Assembly: GCF_000336675.1 (NCBI RefSeq)
Contig: NZ_AOMB01000022.1
Coordinates: 72,306 to 136,149, forward strand
Length of the DNA stretch: 63,844 nucleotides
Reading direction: 5' to 3'
Origin: Halococcus hamelinensis 100A6
GTDB lineage: Archaea > Halobacteriota > Halobacteria > Halobacteriales > Halococcaceae
Under the pieces are notes generated by a model. The model was not told the origin of the DNA and ran no database searches. It worked only from the letters and a program-made list of their open reading frames with translations. The translations under genes were made by a program, and so were the position numbers. This document shows, in pieces, positions 1-8,047 of this stretch (positions within the stretch are counted from its first letter, which is position 1; each line of letters opens with the position of its first letter).

Positions 1-155
1 GTCACCGAGGCGGTCGTGTCGGTACTCGTGGTGAGGTTCGCGCTCGTGGTGTGCTGACAGCCGTGTGCCGCCGCTGGGGCGACGAGCCCCATCGTGAAGA
101 GGGCGAGACACAGCGTGCCCAGTCCGAGTCGCCGGACGAGTGGTCTGAAACCCAT
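1..155 (-). CDS. Exported protein, N-terminal fragment (cut by window edge)
   Basis: An open frame starts at the ATG at 155-153 and runs off the left edge, so only about 51 residues are visible. It begins with a basic stretch (RPLVRRLG), a hydrophobic core (LGTLCLALFTMGLVAP) and a small-residue AAA motif near residue 31. This is a typical Sec signal peptide. The visible mature part is Thr/Ser-rich (about residues 36-51), as in haloarchaeal cell-surface proteins. The function cannot be told from this fragment. The export call is fairly secure; everything else is open. Confidence 0.6.
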   Translation of the reverse strand, partial: MGFRPLVRRLGLGTLCLALFTMGLVAPAAAHGCQHTTSANLTTSTDTTASV

Positions 156-303
156 ATCGTCGACCACCGCTCACTCGTCATATATTCGGAACACTCTCCG
201 GATCGACTGAGCGATCTTCTACTACGTTCGACGGGCGGGCATCGTCCGACGGGCGGGACTGCACGACCGCGGGAACCACGACCGGCCGGATCGAGCGCTC
301 CGT

Positions 304-762
304 ATGTACGTTCGTCCCGCGACCGCCGCCGACCGCGCCGCGCTCCCCGCCGTCCACACCGCCGCCGTCCGGGCCTTCGGGCCCGAGCACTACGATGCCG
401 ACGCGGTTCGACGGTGGGCGAAACCCGGGGGCCGGTCGCCCGCGGACTACGAACCCGATACCGACGACGAGCACGTCGTCGTCGGGGTTCGCGCGGACAG
501 CGTCGCGGGCTTCGGCCATCTCGTCCCCATCGCGGGCGAGGTTCACGCGGTCTACGTCCATCCAGACCACGCGCGCCACGGCGTCGGGAGCGCCGTGCTC
601 GCCGAACTCGAAGGCTACGCCCGCGGCCGGGGGCTCGACCATCTCTCGCTCCAGTCGTCGCTCAACGCGGTCGGGTTCTACGAGCGTGCTGGTTACGAAC
701 GCGTCGGCGAGGGCGAAAGTCCCGGTGGGCTGGCCGTCGTCGGGATGGAGAAAGGGCTCTGA
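304..762 (+). CDS. GNAT family N-acetyltransferase
   Basis: The 152-residue protein is a single GNAT domain that transfers an acetyl group from acetyl-CoA to an amine; the substrate is unknown. The pyrophosphate-binding motif R/Q-x-x-G-x-G/A is seen as RHGVGS at residues 91-96, after the beta-4 strand AVYVHPDH. The C-terminal GFYERAGY (124-131) is the usual motif B tyrosine region. Length is normal for a stand-alone GNAT. It is convergent with the PIN-like gene; their stop codons are directly adjacent. It is likely cytoplasmic. The family call is secure, the substrate is not. Confidence 0.88.
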   Translation: MYVRPATAADRAALPAVHTAAVRAFGPEHYDADAVRRWAKPGGRSPADYEPDTDDEHVVVGVRADSVAGFGHLVPIAGEVHAVYVHPDHARHGVGSAVLAELEGYARGRGLDHLSLQSSLNAVGFYERAGYERVGEGESPGGLAVVGMEKGL

Positions 763-1236
763 TCAGGCCCGCGGGTCGCGGTCGGGGCCCGGATACTCGC
801 CGCCGACGACGGTCGGATGGAGAGCTTCGGGGTCGAACAGGCGGGCGAACCCCCGTGGGTGTTTGACGCTCACGTCGACGTACGGGCGAAGCTCCGCGCC
901 GGTTCTCGCGGTCCGGAGTCCGTCGTCGAACGAGAGGAGGTGGGCCGCGTCGCCCGCCACGGCCGAGGCGAGTGCCGGATGGTCGCCCGGCGACTGCTCG
1001 ACGCGAACCCGCAGATCGTCGATCCGCTCACGCCACGCGTCGGCGAGGTTTTCGTCCGCGAGGGTCTCGACGACGGCCGTCGCGTCCGCGAGGAGGGCGT
1101 CGCTCGCGACGAGCGAGACCCACGAGTGGGCGCGCACGAGGTCGAGCGCCTCGCGGGCCGCGCCGTCGCAGAGCAGGTCCGCCGCGAGCACGTCGGCGTC
1201 GGCGGCGACCCGCGCGGGGTCGGGCCGGTCAGTCAT
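763..1236 (-). CDS. PIN-like domain protein
   Basis: The 157-residue protein has the acidic pattern of PIN nucleases: an Asp pair in ADADVLAAD near residues 13-15, Asp46 (VASDALLAD), then GDAAHLLSFDDGL with Asp96 and Asp104/105. It resembles haloarchaeal PIN-like families of the DUF7384 type. If active it would be a metal-dependent RNase. Its ATG overlaps the stop of a 30-codon ORF just upstream (1229-1321), so the two are probably translationally coupled. That arrangement resembles a toxin-antitoxin pair, but the partner is too short to recognise as a known antitoxin. Family call moderate; toxin role is inference. Confidence 0.72.
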   Translation of the reverse strand: MTDRPDPARVAADADVLAADLLCDGAAREALDLVRAHSWVSLVASDALLADATAVVETLADENLADAWRERIDDLRVRVEQSPGDHPALASAVAGDAAHLLSFDDGLRTARTGAELRPYVDVSVKHPRGFARLFDPEALHPTVVGGEYPGPDRDPRA

Positions 1237-1321
1237 CGCGACGCGTCGCGAGCGCCTCGCTGACCATCTCGGGCGTCACGTCGTACTCGGCCGCGCGCTC
1301 GAACAGCGCTTTCCAGGTCAT
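1229..1321 (-). CDS. 30-residue ORF overlapping the PIN-like gene
   Basis: This ORF starts at the ATG at 1321-1319 and encodes a 30-residue helical peptide beginning MTWKALFERAAEYDV and ending in a basic/acidic tail (TRRDD). Its TGA lies inside the first codons of the PIN-like gene, an 8-nt overlap that suggests coupled translation. The start lies 42 nt from the end of the upstream SWIM gene. The alternating hydrophobic pattern (W3, L6, F7, A10, Y13, V15, V20, L24) fits two short amphipathic helices. It may be a small antitoxin-like or accessory peptide. Function is unknown. Confidence 0.55.
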   Translation of the reverse strand: MTWKALFERAAEYDVTPEMVSEALATRRDD

Positions 1322-1363
1322 ACCCCCGACCGTGGCCGCCGAAACAAACGGATTACGTTCGAC

Positions 1364-1996
1364 TCAGACCGTCGCGGTCGACCCGCCGTCGCGACCGTCC
1401 AGCGGCCGGCGCACGAGCCGCGACCGTGGAAACGAATAGTGCCGGTCACTGCCGGGATAGGTCACCTCGACCACCGGTTCGCCGGGGTCGTAGGCGCGGT
1501 TCGTCGGGTGGGTCGCCACAGTGGTGTCGAGGCTCTCGATCCCGACCTCGTCGGCTCGGCGATCGACCGTCCCGGCGACCACGAGGTAATCGCCGGTTTC
1601 GCGGTCCCGGACGCGTTCGCCGGGGCGGTAGGTACAGTACTCACACAGCGGCAATCGGGTGTTCTCGGGGACGAACGTCTCTCGACCGCACGCGAGGCAG
1701 TCGGCGGCGCGCAACCCGGGGGCCGGGATCCGTCCACGAGTGACCTCGATGGCGACTCGCCGGCGGTGTTTGCAGCGCTCGCCGCGGAGCCGGTGGTCGG
1801 GACACGAGCACCGACTTCGCGGGAGGTCGACGACGTAGCGCGCGTCGTGGTGGGTCTCGACGGCGTAGCGACCCTCGCCGAGCGGCGTGACCGCCATGCG
1901 TTCGGTCCACGCCCGGACGGCGCGGGCGGGGAGGCTCCCGATATCGGGAGCGAGCGATTCCTTTCGTGACGCGGGTGTGTTTCTGGTGTGCGTCAT
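1364..1996 (-). CDS. SWIM zinc-finger protein
   Basis: The 210-residue protein carries a SWIM zinc finger, C-x-C-x(9)-C-x-H, at Cys63, Cys65, Cys75 and His77, preceded by the strand YVVDLPRSR. A second Cys set, C100-xx-C103 and C118-xx-C121, looks like a zinc ribbon, followed by a small beta-rich C-terminal domain. SWIM domains bind DNA or proteins; archaeal examples often associate with recombination or repair, but that link is not shown here. The start at 1996 is the first ATG; Met34 is an alternative. It lies upstream of the PIN-like pair on the same strand. Domain call good, role unknown. Confidence 0.78.
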   Translation of the reverse strand: MTHTRNTPASRKESLAPDIGSLPARAVRAWTERMAVTPLGEGRYAVETHHDARYVVDLPRSRCSCPDHRLRGERCKHRRRVAIEVTRGRIPAPGLRAADCLACGRETFVPENTRLPLCEYCTYRPGERVRDRETGDYLVVAGTVDRRADEVGIESLDTTVATHPTNRAYDPGEPVVEVTYPGSDRHYSFPRSRLVRRPLDGRDGGSTATV

Positions 1997-2121
1997 GGAT
2001 TTTCTCGGGCAGCAACGTCTCTCGGACGTGTTCTGCCCTCAGTCGAAAGAGGGGCTGGAGCGGCCTAAACCCGTCGGCGGGGTTCGAAGCGCTTTTCTCA
2101 GGGCCGACGGAACCTCCCGCT

Positions 2122-2322
2122 ATGGAACGGGAGACGCTGGTCGAGGCCGTGGTTTCCATCGTCGCCGTGGCGATGTTCCTCGTCGTGATCGTCGTCGTCG
2201 GCGTTCTCTTCGAGGGGACGAACCACCAGCTCGTCGGCCTCGGTCCGTTCGCGCTGATCGGCAGCGTCGCCTTCTTCATCGTAGCGATGTCGATCGCGGG
2301 CTACTTCCTCGCCGGCCAGTAG
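2122..2322 (+). CDS. Small two-helix membrane protein
   Basis: The 66-residue protein has two predicted membrane helices: about residues 9-27 (VSIVAVAMFLVVIVVVGVLF) and 41-63 (ALIGSVAFFIVAMSIAGYFL). It resembles a haloarchaeal small membrane family (DUF7472-like), but I am not certain of the family. The ATG at 2122 was chosen because the upstream in-frame extension reads as non-coding. A T-rich TATA-like stretch (TTTTCT, 2093-2098) lies about 27 bp upstream, as for a leaderless transcript. Function unknown. It is convergent with priL. Confidence 0.7.
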   Translation: MERETLVEAVVSIVAVAMFLVVIVVVGVLFEGTNHQLVGLGPFALIGSVAFFIVAMSIAGYFLAGQ

Positions 2323-2328
2323 AACGCT

Positions 2329-3417
2329 TCAGGCTTCGGCTTCGCCCTCGTCGTCGGCTTCTTCGTTCGCCTCGCGCCAGTCGGTGAGTTCCTCCTCGTC
2401 GGCGTCGTCGAGCGCCTCCTCGTAGTAGGCTAGCGGGTGCGAGATGGTCTCACACCGTTCGTCCTTGTTGATGCAGTCGCCGTAGGACTGCATCGTGGCG
2501 CACGAGGGCGGCGAGTACTCGGTCGGGCCGGTCTCGCCGCGGATGTGGTCGGTCTGGTAGCGCGTGATGTCCTCGGCGAAGCCGGGGTTCACGGTGTAGA
2601 GGTCGACGATCTCGTCGGTGGTCATCCCGATCGAGGCGAGGAAGGCGGTGATCGCAAAGCGCGAGTGGTGAGCGAGGTGGTCGCCCTTCTGGACGCCATC
2701 GAGCAGCGCCTTCATGCACGGCGGGAAGCGCTCGGGCACCACGGTGTCGATGTCGCGGGTGAGGTCGAGGTCGGCGAGCGTCTCGCGGAGGTCGGCCACG
2801 GGGCCGTCGAGCGCGTCGCCGACGGCGGTCGGCACGGCGAGAGGAAGCCCGTCGGCGACGCGGCGCTCGACCGCTTTCCGGAGGAGGTCGTCGCGCTCGG
2901 CGGTCGAGACCGGCACCATCCCGTCGGCGAGCGCGCGGTTGACCAGTCGCCAGCCCTCGCCACGCATGTCGGCCGCGAGCGGGAGGTACGCGCCGACCTC
3001 GACGAGGTGGTCGTCGAGGTCGCTTTCGGCGGGGTGGACGTGGCGCGCGAGGTCGAACTCCGCGAGGAGGTCGTCGGCCGTGAGCGGCTGTTCGCGCGCG
3101 CTCTTGAGCTTCGAGCCCTCGGCGGCGGTGAAGCGTTCGTGGGCGGCCCCGGCCTCGCTCCGTGCGTAGCGGCGCGTCAGGATGTGTTCGTCGACGAGCG
3201 AGACCAGGACCCGTGCCAGCGGGTACGACAGGAGTTCGGTGCGGACGTCGCGGTGGGGCTCGCCGATGTCGCCGTCGGTGAGCGCGCGCTCGACGCGCTC
3301 GGTCGCGCGCGCGACCACCCGCTCTTCGTCGGCGAGCGCGCGGAGGTCGGGGTCGAGCTCCGCGACGGCCTCGCGTGCCGCATCGAGGAACGGGTAGGTG
3401 GCGTGGCGGCGCTCCAT
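2329..3417 (-). CDS. priL: DNA primase large subunit PriL
   Basis: The 362-residue protein is the regulatory subunit of the archaeal/eukaryotic-type primase; it pairs with catalytic PriS to make RNA primers at replication forks. The C-terminal half carries the four Cys that ligate the [4Fe-4S] cluster: Cys234 (FPPCMKALL), Cys306 (PPSCATMQ), Cys315 and Cys322. The N-terminal helical domain contains conserved YPF and LLSYPLARVLVSL segments. The start at 3417 (MERRHATYPF) matches the family N-terminus; an in-frame upstream extension is not supported. priS is not next to it. It is convergent with the small membrane protein gene. Confidence 0.93.
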   Translation of the reverse strand: MERRHATYPFLDAAREAVAELDPDLRALADEERVVARATERVERALTDGDIGEPHRDVRTELLSYPLARVLVSLVDEHILTRRYARSEAGAAHERFTAAEGSKLKSAREQPLTADDLLAEFDLARHVHPAESDLDDHLVEVGAYLPLAADMRGEGWRLVNRALADGMVPVSTAERDDLLRKAVERRVADGLPLAVPTAVGDALDGPVADLRETLADLDLTRDIDTVVPERFPPCMKALLDGVQKGDHLAHHSRFAITAFLASIGMTTDEIVDLYTVNPGFAEDITRYQTDHIRGETGPTEYSPPSCATMQSYGDCINKDERCETISHPLAYYEEALDDADEEELTDWREANEEADDEGEAEA

Positions 3418-3506
3418 TCGCGGGCCGTACTCCAGCGAGGCGAATAAGTGCGGTGGTCGGGCGAGACCGGAAGACACAGGTAGCGAATGGGAATACCCGC
3501 TATCGA

Positions 3507-4103
3507 ATGCGGATCGCATCCCACGCGTGGCGCTACGCCACGCCGGCGCTCGTCCTCGCGCCGGTCGCGTGGCTCCTCTCGCCCCTCGCGGCGCTGGTAG
3601 CTCTGGCGGCCGGCGCGCTCGCGCTCGTCTTCCACCGCGACCCCGAGCGCACGACCCCGCCGTCCGGGGTCGTCGCGCCCGCCGACGGCCGCGTCTCGGT
3701 GGTCCGGCGCGAGGGCGACCGCCTGCGCGTCGGGGTCTACATGAACGTACTGGACGTCCACGTCAACCGCGCGCCGCTCGCGGGCCGCGTCGAGTCGGTG
3801 ACCCACTCGCCGGGCGCGAACCGACCGGCGTTCTCGAAGGACTCGGACAGAAACGAGAAGGTGCGGATCGACTGCGGGGCGTTCACGGTGGTGCAGATCG
3901 CGGGCGCGTTCGCCCGCCGGATCCACCCCGACGTGGCGGCGGGCGACGAGGTCGCCCGCGGCCAGCGGATCGGGCACATCAGTTTCGGGAGCCGCGTCGA
4001 CGTAGTCCTGCCCCCGCACGTCGAGATCGAGGACCTCGTGGTCGAGAAGGGTGAGACGGTGCGGGCCGGCGAGACGGTGCTCGTCGAAGACACGACCCAC
4101 TGA
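3507..4103 (+). CDS. asd: Archaetidylserine decarboxylase (PSD-like)
   Basis: The 198-residue protein belongs to the short phosphatidylserine decarboxylase-related family, which in archaea converts archaetidylserine to archaetidylethanolamine at the membrane. Two N-terminal hydrophobic segments (about 12-42) anchor it. FHRDPER (42-48) is the family signature, and FGSR (160-163) is the self-cleavage site, where Ser162 would become the pyruvoyl group. ATG 3507 was chosen because the family begins just before the membrane segments. It is divergent from priL. A partner synthase is not in this window. Family call is strong; substrate follows family knowledge. Confidence 0.87.
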   Translation: MRIASHAWRYATPALVLAPVAWLLSPLAALVALAAGALALVFHRDPERTTPPSGVVAPADGRVSVVRREGDRLRVGVYMNVLDVHVNRAPLAGRVESVTHSPGANRPAFSKDSDRNEKVRIDCGAFTVVQIAGAFARRIHPDVAAGDEVARGQRIGHISFGSRVDVVLPPHVEIEDLVVEKGETVRAGETVLVEDTTH

Positions 4104-4139
4104 CGGGCGGCGGCTCCGCCATCGGACGACCGTATCGAC

Positions 4140-5549
4140 TCAGGGGGTCGGTTCGACGACCAGCCCGCTCCCGAGTCGGTTCTCGGGGTCGTACTCCTCG
4201 ACGACGGACGCGAGGCGGTCGTAGTTGTCGCCGTAGACCATCCGGAGGCGTTCGTCTGGGTCGACGAACCCGGGGAACCCCGCGTAGAAGCCCTCGATGG
4301 TCGACGAACTCGCCCAGAGGTGGTCCCAAGTATCGTAGGCCCACGATTCGCACGCCTCGTCGTTCTCGGGGTCGTCCCACCCCGCGCTGACGTTCAGGAG
4401 GAACTCGGCGTTCCGGTGAGGGTAGGCGGTGGCGTCCGGGGCGACCTCGCTGACCGCGCCGCCGAGGTGCCAGATCCCGAGTTCGCACTCGTTCGTGGGC
4501 GCCGCGAGCAGCGCGTCGGCCACGGCGTCGAGGTCGTCGTCGGCGAGGTCCGTGGCGTACATCGAGTGCCACGAGTAGCGCCGGGCGTTCGGGAACAGCA
4601 GGCGCGCGACCTCGTGGACGCTCGCGAGGGGCTGTGGGCCGCTCATGTCCATCAACGGCTCGCCGAGGTCACGGAGGGACGCCACGACCTGCTCGCCCTC
4701 CTCGATCGGGCCGGCGTAGACGCCGTAGACCATTACCACGGGCGCGCCGATGGCCTCCGGCGGCACCATCGGGATCGGCGGGATCCGCATCAGCGCGACC
4801 AGCGTGGTCAGTTCGTCGGGTGCCTCGGCGGCGTGCGTCCGGTAGGCTCGGAGGACGTCGCCCGCGCGCTCGACCGGGTAGATGAGCTGGGCGATCGACA
4901 CTTCGGGACCGACTTCGACGAGTTCGAGTTCGAAGCTCGTCACCACCCCCACGGCTGCGCCGCTGCCGCGGACCGCCCAGAACAGGCCGGGGTTCTCGTC
5001 CGCGCTCGCGGTCAGCACGGTTCCATCGGTGGTCACGAGTTCGACCGAGCGGAGGTTGTCGATCCCGAGACCGTGTTTCCGGCGGAGCCAGCCGATGCCG
5101 CCCGCGAGCGTCGAACCGGCGATACCGGTCTGCGCCGCCGACCCGACGACCGGCGAGAGGCCGTGCTCCTGGGCGGGGGTGAGCACGTCGGCGACGCGCG
5201 CGCCGGGACCGACCCGCGCGGTACGGCTCTCCGGGTCGATCGTGACGTCGTTCATCTCGCACATGTCGACCACGAGCCCGTCGTCGACGAGCGCCGACCC
5301 AGTGACGTGGTGGCCGCCGCCAAGCACCGACAGCGGAAGGTCGTGGTCGCGGGCGGCCGCTATCGCCGTCGCCACGTCGTCGGTCGAGGTGACACGAACG
5401 AAGACGGCGGGACGACGGTCGACCGCCCCATTCCAGAGTTGGCGGGCTTTCTCGTAGCCCGCGTCGTCGGCCGTGATGACGTCGCCCGAGACGGCCGCTC
5501 GGAGGTCGGTTACGATCGATTCGTCGAGGATGGTCGCTGTCGTGCTCAT
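4140..5549 (-). CDS. FAD-binding oxidoreductase (PCMH-type, BBE domain)
   Basis: The 469-residue protein is a vanillyl-alcohol-oxidase-superfamily flavoprotein. The N-terminal FAD domain (about 45-225) contains GGGHH (77-81), whose His is the usual covalent flavin site, and the GIAGSTLAGGIGW loop (142-154). The C-terminus carries a berberine-bridge-like motif (NYDRL...YDPENRL). The Cys used for a second covalent FAD bond in bicovalent members is absent, so single covalent attachment is likely. The substrate, perhaps a sugar or alcohol, is unknown. No signal peptide is visible. An SD-like GGGGTGA lies 8 nt before the ATG. It stands alone as a transcription unit. Confidence 0.85.
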   Translation of the reverse strand: MSTTATILDESIVTDLRAAVSGDVITADDAGYEKARQLWNGAVDRRPAVFVRVTSTDDVATAIAAARDHDLPLSVLGGGHHVTGSALVDDGLVVDMCEMNDVTIDPESRTARVGPGARVADVLTPAQEHGLSPVVGSAAQTGIAGSTLAGGIGWLRRKHGLGIDNLRSVELVTTDGTVLTASADENPGLFWAVRGSGAAVGVVTSFELELVEVGPEVSIAQLIYPVERAGDVLRAYRTHAAEAPDELTTLVALMRIPPIPMVPPEAIGAPVVMVYGVYAGPIEEGEQVVASLRDLGEPLMDMSGPQPLASVHEVARLLFPNARRYSWHSMYATDLADDDLDAVADALLAAPTNECELGIWHLGGAVSEVAPDATAYPHRNAEFLLNVSAGWDDPENDEACESWAYDTWDHLWASSSTIEGFYAGFPGFVDPDERLRMVYGDNYDRLASVVEEYDPENRLGSGLVVEPTP

Positions 5550-5581
5550 TGTCGTTCACCCCATTCGAGGTCACAGCCCTA

Positions 5582-5596
5582 GTCGTCACGAACGAC
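5582..5596. promoter_or_regulatory. Inverted repeat near the flavoprotein promoter
   Basis: GTCGT and ACGAC arms (5582-5586, 5592-5596) flank a 5-bp centre. On the minus strand this sits just downstream of a TATA-like CTTTATCG (about 5597-5604) and about 33 bp before the flavoprotein ATG at 5549. Its place between TATA and start suggests an operator, but 5-bp arms are weak evidence. Confidence 0.3.
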
Positions 5597-5660
5597 GATA
5601 AAGATGTATCCCAGAAAATATCTCTTCTATGACTGATCGAACGGTGGCGAAAGACGAGCC

Positions 5661-6329
5661 TTATTCGGGGCTCCGGCCGAACGTGTCGAGCCGGGCGGCG
5701 AGCGCCTGGGCGACCCCGGAGAGCCGCGCGCCGCCCCAGACCGCGACCACCGCCGCGCCGACGGTATCGAACACGAGGTCGAGCATGGTGTCCTCGAGGC
5801 CGTACTGGGTGAGGACGCTTCCCGAGCCGAACGCCCCCGAGAGCCCGCTGACGGCGAACTCGATCACCTCCCAGAGAACGCCGAAGGCGAGCACGAACAG
5901 GAAGATGAAGAGCACCATGAATCCCCGGGGGAAGTGGACGTCGTCGCTGTGGACGTCGAGCGCCCGCACGGTGGCGTAGCCGGCGGCGGCCACCACCGAC
6001 GCCGAGAGCGCGTGGGTGAGGTGGTCGTACCACCAGAACGACTGGTAGGGCGAGAGCGCGGTGCCCGGCAACCCCACCGAGCCGAAGGCGTGGAGGAACA
6101 CCGCACTCGTTATCCAGAGCGTGAGCCCCGCGTCCATCGGAAGCCCGAGGTCCCGCTGGAGGAGGCTGGGGAGGCGCGTCACCCCGATCGCGACGAGGGT
6201 GTTGACGATCACCTTCGTGTTCCCCTCGACGACGCCGACCAGGAACATCCCGGCCAGACCGACCTCCATCGCCCGGGTGACCTGGCGCTGACGGCGTGTC
6301 GAGACCCCGAAGCGGTCGCGGAGTCTCAT
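5661..6329 (-). CDS. DUF2238-like integral membrane protein
   Basis: The 222-residue protein has about five membrane helices. It contains polar motifs within membrane stretches: WWYDHLTHALSAS near residue 105 and FGVLWEVIEFAVSG near residue 162, then DTMLDLVFDTVGA. The DHLTH and WE.IEF/DT..D..D patterns are typical of the DUF2238/YjdF-type family of unknown function. ATG 6329 overlaps the TGA of the upstream membrane gene by 4 nt (ATGA), so the two are probably one operon. No biochemical role is known. Confidence 0.75.
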   Translation of the reverse strand: MRLRDRFGVSTRRQRQVTRAMEVGLAGMFLVGVVEGNTKVIVNTLVAIGVTRLPSLLQRDLGLPMDAGLTLWITSAVFLHAFGSVGLPGTALSPYQSFWWYDHLTHALSASVVAAAGYATVRALDVHSDDVHFPRGFMVLFIFLFVLAFGVLWEVIEFAVSGLSGAFGSGSVLTQYGLEDTMLDLVFDTVGAAVVAVWGGARLSGVAQALAARLDTFGRSPE

Positions 6330-6913
6330 CGCTTCGCTCCCGGGAACCGATCCGTGTGGACCCGCCGGCGGACGTAGCCCTCGAAGACGATCCCGGCTCC
6401 GACGCCCGCGACGGTCGAGGCCACGAACTCCCACATCAACGCAGTCTCGGTGGTGAGAAAGCCGGTGCCGAGATAGCCGTCGGCGACCCATCGGACCAGT
6501 GCCCACACCCCCGCGGTCGCCATCGTGGTGAGGACGACGAACGCCACCGCGAACCGGTAGCTCATCTCGATCGCGGTGAAGAGGTGGAGTTCGACGGCGA
6601 CGACCAGCGCGAGCGCCGCCACCGAGACGTAGGTCGCGACGTCACCCACGACCGCGGGCGCGACCGCCCGACCGAGCGTCGGGAAGGCGGCGATGGCGAG
6701 GATCTCCCACGGAACCATCGTCCATCGGCTTCGAAAGGAGGCCGGCGGGAGCACCGCGACGACGACGATACTCGCCGCGAACAGCGCCCCCAGCAGGTTG
6801 CCGCGCACCGTCGCTGCCACCGCGCTCGCGCCGACCGCGACCACGACTCCCCAGGCGAGCCACGCGTTCGTCCGTTCGCTCTCGATGACTCGACCGAGGT
6901 CCGCCCGCGACAT
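6326..6913 (-). CDS. Hypothetical multi-pass membrane protein
   Basis: The 195-residue protein has five to six hydrophobic segments (about 18-34, 40-55, 66-86, 92-112, 120-140, 155-178). The segment with ETALMWEFVASTVAG near the C-terminus echoes the W-E motif of the downstream DUF2238-like protein, so the two may be distant relatives or partners. It is translationally coupled to that gene through an ATGA overlap. I do not recognise a named family. Confidence 0.65.
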   Translation of the reverse strand: MSRADLGRVIESERTNAWLAWGVVVAVGASAVAATVRGNLLGALFAASIVVVAVLPPASFRSRWTMVPWEILAIAAFPTLGRAVAPAVVGDVATYVSVAALALVVAVELHLFTAIEMSYRFAVAFVVLTTMATAGVWALVRWVADGYLGTGFLTTETALMWEFVASTVAGVGAGIVFEGYVRRRVHTDRFPGAKR

Positions 6914-6954
6914 GGTCGGGGTTCACCGCCCGGGGATAAAGGGTCTCCCATCGG

Positions 6955-7938
6955 TCACGTCACGACGTAGCCGACGGCGTACGCGACCGACGCCAGCGTT
7001 ACCGCCGCCAGCCCGGTCACGACGGCGGCGAGCCGCTGGTCGTCGTCCCGACCGACGCCCGTCGACCGCCGGTTCGCGACCGCGGGCAGGCGGTTCGCGA
7101 GGGGTGCGGGACCGACGACGCCGACCGCGAGCACGCTGAACACGAACGCGTGCGAGGAATCGATCGTCGGGGCGGGCACGGCGAGCACCGCGCCGGCGTA
7201 CGCGAACCCGAGCGCCGCCCGACCGTGGACGGCCCGCCGCACCGAGCGCCGCGTGAGCCAGCAGTAGACCGAGACCGCGAGCCAGAGCGCCGCGACCTCG
7301 ACCCAGAACGCGCCCAACAGATTGAGGGTCGGGTCGGCGGTGAACGCGACCCGGTGGGCGAACAGCGTGACGTCGAACGGGTAGAGCATCGCCGGCGGCT
7401 CGCCGGTGAGGAGGTCGCCGAAGGGGTGGCTGAGAAGCCCGACGAGCGCGGTGAGGGTCAACGCCCGCGGCGCGAGCCCACCGTAGCGCATCGTGGCTTC
7501 GGTGACCACGAGCCCCGCGAGCACGAACACACCCATCACGAACCCGCCGAGCGCCCCGCTCACCAGGGTCGCCACCGCGACCAGCCCCCCGAGGACGGCC
7601 ACCGAAACGGCGTGCTCACCGCGCGCTCGGTCGGCGGTCGACCCGCCTGCGTAGCTCCAGCACCAGAACGCGAACGCCGCGACGACTCCCACGACCAGCG
7701 AGTGGGTGACGGCGCGGTGGACGAGCGTACTCGCCGACCAGAACCCCTCGGCTGCACCCATCAGTCCGCCCGAACTCCCGAGGACTCCCACCGGTGCGTA
7801 GAGGATGTCGACGTCGGGGAGGGTAGCGAACGCACCGGCCGACGCGCCGAGAGCGAGCGCCCGGCCTCGCGAACAGCCGAACAGCCGCGCGCCGCCTGCG
7901 GCGAGGGCGAACGCGAGGGCTGCGTGACCGACGAACAT
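6955..7938 (-). CDS. YdjM-type membrane-bound metal-dependent hydrolase
   Basis: The 327-residue protein belongs to the LexA-binding/YdjM (DUF457) family. Its motifs are GHAALAF at residues 4-10, LPDVDILY near 40, and HRAVTHSLV near 74, which supply the His/Asp metal ligands, plus SHPFGDLLTGEP further on. Seven or more hydrophobic segments make it an integral membrane protein. Members are thought to be metal hydrolases of unknown substrate. A TATA-like TTTATC (7962-7967 on the minus strand) lies about 27 bp before the ATG, and a large palindrome lies directly upstream of it. Confidence 0.8.
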   Translation of the reverse strand: MFVGHAALAFALAAGGARLFGCSRGRALALGASAGAFATLPDVDILYAPVGVLGSSGGLMGAAEGFWSASTLVHRAVTHSLVVGVVAAFAFWCWSYAGGSTADRARGEHAVSVAVLGGLVAVATLVSGALGGFVMGVFVLAGLVVTEATMRYGGLAPRALTLTALVGLLSHPFGDLLTGEPPAMLYPFDVTLFAHRVAFTADPTLNLLGAFWVEVAALWLAVSVYCWLTRRSVRRAVHGRAALGFAYAGAVLAVPAPTIDSSHAFVFSVLAVGVVGPAPLANRLPAVANRRSTGVGRDDDQRLAAVVTGLAAVTLASVAYAVGYVVT

Positions 7939-7967
7939 AGCTCTCCGGAGGGGGTTCGAGGAGATAA

Positions 7968-8005
7968 ATCACGCGTGCGGTACGTTCGATCGGTACACGC
8001 GTGAT
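7968..8005. promoter_or_regulatory. Large palindrome upstream of the YdjM-type gene
   Basis: Perfect 10-bp arms ATCACGCGTG (7968-7977) and CACGCGTGAT (7996-8005) flank an 18-bp centre that itself contains two GTAC tetramers placed symmetrically (7980-7983, 7993-7996). It abuts the TATA-like box of the gene starting at 7938 and lies 42 bp past the stop of the gene ending at 8048. It could be an operator for the first gene, a hairpin terminator for the second, or both. Confidence 0.55.
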
Positions 8006-8047
8006 CCGAGGCTCTCGACGAGTCGAATCGCGTGTGGGCGACCCTCG

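Noticed and set aside
178..642. A 154-residue minus-strand frame over the GNAT gene
   Set aside because: The plus-strand GNAT has intact motifs, and the opposite frame has none.
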